From positions 1 through 8,333 of the forward strand of contig JAXHUE010000042.1 of NCBI GenBank assembly GCA_034189655.1: DNA of 8,333 nucleotides, written 5' to 3'. The stretch's first letter is position 1; each line of letters opens with the position of its first letter. Of the stretch, positions 5,902 to 8,333 are shown in pieces. This DNA is from JAXHUE01 sp034189655. Its GTDB lineage: Bacteria > Chloroflexota > Dehalococcoidia > E44-bin15. Position numbers and translations under genes: made by a program. The notes beneath the pieces are model-generated. The model was not told where the DNA came from. It did not search any database and saw only the letters and a program-made list of their open reading frames with translations.

Positions 5902-7410
5902 CTAGTATGAGAACTGCTCCTTGAACTCAGCTATCGCCTTCTTTAGCGCATCCTCGGTCTGGTCGCCGAGCTCCCTCTCCGCGGCGATGCGCCCCCCGAT
6001 ATCGGGGTGGCTCGCCTCCAGGAAGCGGTGCAGCCCCTCCTCGAAGGCCGCCACACTCTCCACCGGCACGTCGTCCAGGTGCCCGTTTATCACGGCGTAG
6101 AGGATGGCCACCTCCCTCTCCAGTGGCATGGGGGCATACTGCGGCTGCTTGAGCACCTCGGTGATGCGCCGCCCCTGCTCTAGCTGTGCCTTGGTGGCGC
6201 GGTCCAGCTCGGCGGCGCCGAACTGGGCGAAGGCGGCCAACTCCCGGTACTGCGCCAGGTCCAGGCGCAGCCTCCCCGCCACCTGCTTCATGGCCCTGGC
6301 CTGGGCGGCACCGCCCACGCGCGACACCGAGAGGCCCACGTTGAGCGCCGGCCTTATGCCGGCGTTGAACAGGTCGGTCTCCAGGTATATCTGGCCATCG
6401 GTGATGGAGATGACGTTGGTGGGGATATAGGCCGAGATATCGCCGGCCTGGGTCTCGATGATGGGGAGCGCGGTGAGCGAGCCGCCGCCGTGCTCTGCCG
6501 ACATCCTGGCGGCGCGCTCCAGGAGGCGGCTGTGCAGGTAGAAGATATCGCCGGGGTAGGCCTCCCGGCCCGGGGGGCGACGCAGCAGAAGCGAGAGCTG
6601 GCGGTAGGCCCACGCGTGCTTGGAGAGGTCGTCGTAGATGACCAGGGCGTCGCGCCCACGCTCCATGAACTCCTCGCCGATGGCGCAGCCGGCGTAGGGG
6701 GCCAGGTACTGCATGGCCGCCGCGTCCGAGGCGTGGGCGCTCACCACGATGGTGTGCTCCATGGCCCCGTACTGCTCCAGCGTGGCCACCGCCTGCGCCA
6801 CCTTGGAGGACTTCTGCCCGATGGCGACGTAGATGCAGGTGAGGTCGCCCCCCTTCTGGCTGATGATGGTATCTATGGCGATGGCGGTCTTGCCGGTGAA
6901 GCGGTCGCCGATGATGAGCTCACGCTGCCCCCTGCCGATGGGGATAAGGCTGTCTATGGCCTTGACCCCGGTGTGCACCGGGGTGTCCACCGACTGGCGC
7001 ATCACCACGTTGGGGGCCACCCGCTCCATGGGGCGGGTGCTCTTGGTCTTGAGCGCTCCCCCGCCGTCGATGGGCTGGCCCAGCGGGTCGACCACGCGCC
7101 CGATGAGCTCGTCCCCCACCGCCACCTCGGCGATGCGACCGGTGCCGCGCACCTCGTCGCCCTCCTTCACCAAAGTGTAGTCACCCAGGATGACCGCGCC
7201 CACACTGTCCTCCTCCAGGTTCAAGGCGATGCCCACCACGCCACTGGGGAACTGGAGCAGCTCGTTGTACCTGGCACCATAGAGGCCGTGAACGCGGGCG
7301 ATGCCGTCGCCCACCTCTACCACGGTGCCCACGTCCACCATGGTCGCTGTAGTCCCGAACTGCTCTATCTGCTGTCTGATTATTGCGGCGATGTCGTCGG
7401 CACGAGCCAT
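5902..7410 (-). CDS. atpA: F1Fo ATP synthase alpha subunit
   Basis: A 502-residue alpha subunit, normal length, forming the non-catalytic nucleotide sites and structural half of the alpha3-beta3 ring. Conserved blocks are VVEVGDGIARVHGL (residues 30-43), the Walker A loop GDRFTGKT (168-175), VAIGQKSSKVAQ, Walker B ALVIYDDLSKHA, PPGREAYPGDIFYLHSRLLERAA and the arginine-finger region NVGLSVSRVGGAAQ. The P-loop has phenylalanine where most alpha subunits have glutamine (GDRQTGKT), and GGAAQ replaces the common GSAAQ; both are conservative in context. The start ATG 7410 follows GGAGGTGG, 15 nt after the atpH stop. The next gene is not atpG but a small membrane protein. Confidence 0.97.
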   Translation of the reverse strand: MARADDIAAIIRQQIEQFGTTATMVDVGTVVEVGDGIARVHGLYGARYNELLQFPSGVVGIALNLEEDSVGAVILGDYTLVKEGDEVRGTGRIAEVAVGDELIGRVVDPLGQPIDGGGALKTKSTRPMERVAPNVVMRQSVDTPVHTGVKAIDSLIPIGRGQRELIIGDRFTGKTAIAIDTIISQKGGDLTCIYVAIGQKSSKVAQAVATLEQYGAMEHTIVVSAHASDAAAMQYLAPYAGCAIGEEFMERGRDALVIYDDLSKHAWAYRQLSLLLRRPPGREAYPGDIFYLHSRLLERAARMSAEHGGGSLTALPIIETQAGDISAYIPTNVISITDGQIYLETDLFNAGIRPALNVGLSVSRVGGAAQARAMKQVAGRLRLDLAQYRELAAFAQFGAAELDRATKAQLEQGRRITEVLKQPQYAPMPLEREVAILYAVINGHLDDVPVESVAAFEEGLHRFLEASHPDIGGRIAAERELGDQTEDALKKAIAEFKEQFSY

Positions 7411-7425
7411 CGCGCCACCTCCATT

Positions 7426-7956
7426 CTATCTCAAGAGGCTCTCCTTCAACGCGGCCAGGCGGCTGCGGGTGCTGCCGTCGATGAGCCTGTCCCCTACCCG
7501 GGCCACCAGGCCCCCGATGATGGTGGGGTCTACCCGCTCGGAGAGCACTACCTCCTGCCCGGTAATGCCGCCCAGGCGGCCTATCACCTTCGCCCTCTCC
7601 TCGTCGTCGAGGGACACCGCGGTGGTCACCTCCACGTGGGCGATGCCGCGGTGCTCGTCCACCAGCCGGCGATAGGTGGCGGCGATGTCGCCGGCGATGC
7701 CCAGCCGCCCTTTCATCGTGAGCAGGAAGGCCAGGTTCAGCACCAGGGGGTCTGCGCCCTCGAGACGGCGGCGCAGGATGGCCTCCTTATCGGCGAAGGG
7801 CACCTTGGGGCTCTCAAGGTAGGCGAGGAGGACGGGCTCCTCCAGGGCAGCGGCCATGTCGTCCAAGTCCTGCCGCCACTGCTCCAGCCCGTCGCGCTCA
7901 CGGGCGATCTCGAAGGCCGCCCGTGCGTACCTCCTCGCCGAGGCCGCTCTGGCCAT
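7426..7956 (-). CDS. atpH: F1Fo ATP synthase delta subunit (OSCP)
   Basis: A 176-residue delta subunit, which sits on top of F1 and ties it to the b-subunit peripheral stalk. The N-terminal helical domain begins with the family pattern ARRYARAAFEIARERDGLE and continues through LESPKVPFADKEAILRRRL and LVLNLAFLLTMKGRLG. The C-terminal domain shows HVEVTTAVSLDDEERAKVIGRL, and the end VDPTIIGGLVARVGDRLIDGSTRSRLAAL is the most conserved part of the family. ATG 7956 has AGAGG nearby and is 8 nt after the atpF stop, a spacing typical of coupled translation. Confidence 0.95.
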   Translation of the reverse strand: MARAASARRYARAAFEIARERDGLEQWRQDLDDMAAALEEPVLLAYLESPKVPFADKEAILRRRLEGADPLVLNLAFLLTMKGRLGIAGDIAATYRRLVDEHRGIAHVEVTTAVSLDDEERAKVIGRLGGITGQEVVLSERVDPTIIGGLVARVGDRLIDGSTRSRLAALKESLLR

Positions 7957-7964
7957 AGCTGCCT

Positions 7965-8333
7965 CTATCCCTCCTTCCCGCCGCCCTCTTCGAGCACGTC
8001 CTCGATGAGCTGGCGGTGCTTGTCCCGGTCCAGGGTCTCCTCGATCACCCGCTCCGCCGCCGCGATGGCGAGGTCGACGAACTGTCGCTTGAGCTCATCG
8101 ATGGCCTCATCGCGCTCCCGCTCGATCTCGGTGCGGGCACGGTCGATGATGGCCTGGGACTCCTCGCGCGCCTCGCGCCGCGCCTCCTCCCTGATCTGCT
8201 CCGCCACCGAGCCCGCCTGGGCCACGATGTTCTTCCCCTCGCGGCGGGCGGTATCGATGTGCTCTCTCACCTGCCCCTCGGTCTGGGCCAGGGTCTCCTT
8301 TATCTGCTCTGCCTGCTCCATGCTCGTCCTTAT
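7965..8333 (-). CDS. atpF: F1Fo ATP synthase subunit b, N-terminus outside the window
   Basis: The last 122 codons of subunit b, the peripheral-stalk dimer that holds F1 to the membrane. The visible part is a long, highly charged helix with few prolines, as expected for the right-handed coiled coil: SMEQAEQIKETLAQTEGQV, then EEARREAREESQAIIDRARTEIERERDEAIDELKRQ. It ends in the delta-binding region FVDLAIAAAERVIEETLDRDKHRQLIEDV. The frame stays open to the edge (IRTS precedes MEQAEQ), matching the usual RIxxSMEQAE context, so the ATG at 8321 is internal. The membrane-spanning N-terminal helix, about 40-45 residues, should lie just beyond the edge. atpB and atpE are expected further upstream. 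Confidence 0.94.
   Translation of the reverse strand: MRTSMEQAEQIKETLAQTEGQVREHIDTARREGKNIVAQAGSVAEQIREEARREAREESQAIIDRARTEIERERDEAIDELKRQFVDLAIAAAERVIEETLDRDKHRQLIEDVLEEGGGKEG

Noticed and set aside
8319..8321. ATG at 8321 as the start of a short, soluble subunit b
   Set aside because: The frame remains open to the edge and the residues before it fit subunit b; a b subunit without its membrane helix would be non-functional.

Overview
The window is an ordinary-looking stretch of a GC-rich bacterial chromosome. It carries housekeeping genes in two opposed blocks plus one gene running off each edge. Protein signatures point to a Gram-positive-like or deep-branching bacterium. The mix of Rex, a short KH protein after rpsP and a canonical F-type ATP synthase would fit Chloroflexota (Dehalococcoidia-like), but that assignment is inference and no rRNA is present to settle it.

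Left block. A partial endonuclease V gene (nfi, minus strand) runs off the left edge. Back to back with it, in a 101-bp gap holding two near-consensus sigma-70/sigma-A type promoters, starts a plus-strand ribosome-biogenesis cluster: rpsP (ribosomal protein bS16), khpA (small KH-domain RNA-binding protein) and rimM (16S processing factor). The usual companions ffh and trmD-rplS are not adjacent here. rex (NADH/NAD+-sensing repressor) follows with its own promoter, which overlaps inverted repeats that look like an operator.

Right block. From the right edge leftwards on the minus strand lies an F1Fo ATP synthase operon: atpF (5' end outside the window), atpH, atpA, an unexpected ~105-residue multi-spanning membrane protein, atpG, atpD and atpC. 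Gaps are 8-115 nt and no internal promoter is evident. atpC converges on rex with 41 bp between the two stop codons.

Most unusual points: the small membrane protein between the alpha and gamma genes, with a perfect Shine-Dalgarno and an atpG ribosome site that overlaps its stop; a run of three hairpins between atpD and atpC, one belonging to a repeat-like element that seems to supply the atpC ribosome-binding site; the rex promoter/operator; and an nfi promoter placed so that transcription would begin at the start codon (leaderless mRNA). I found no CRISPR array, tRNA, rRNA, insertion sequence or clear undescribed system. No gene-free stretch exceeds about 131 bp.
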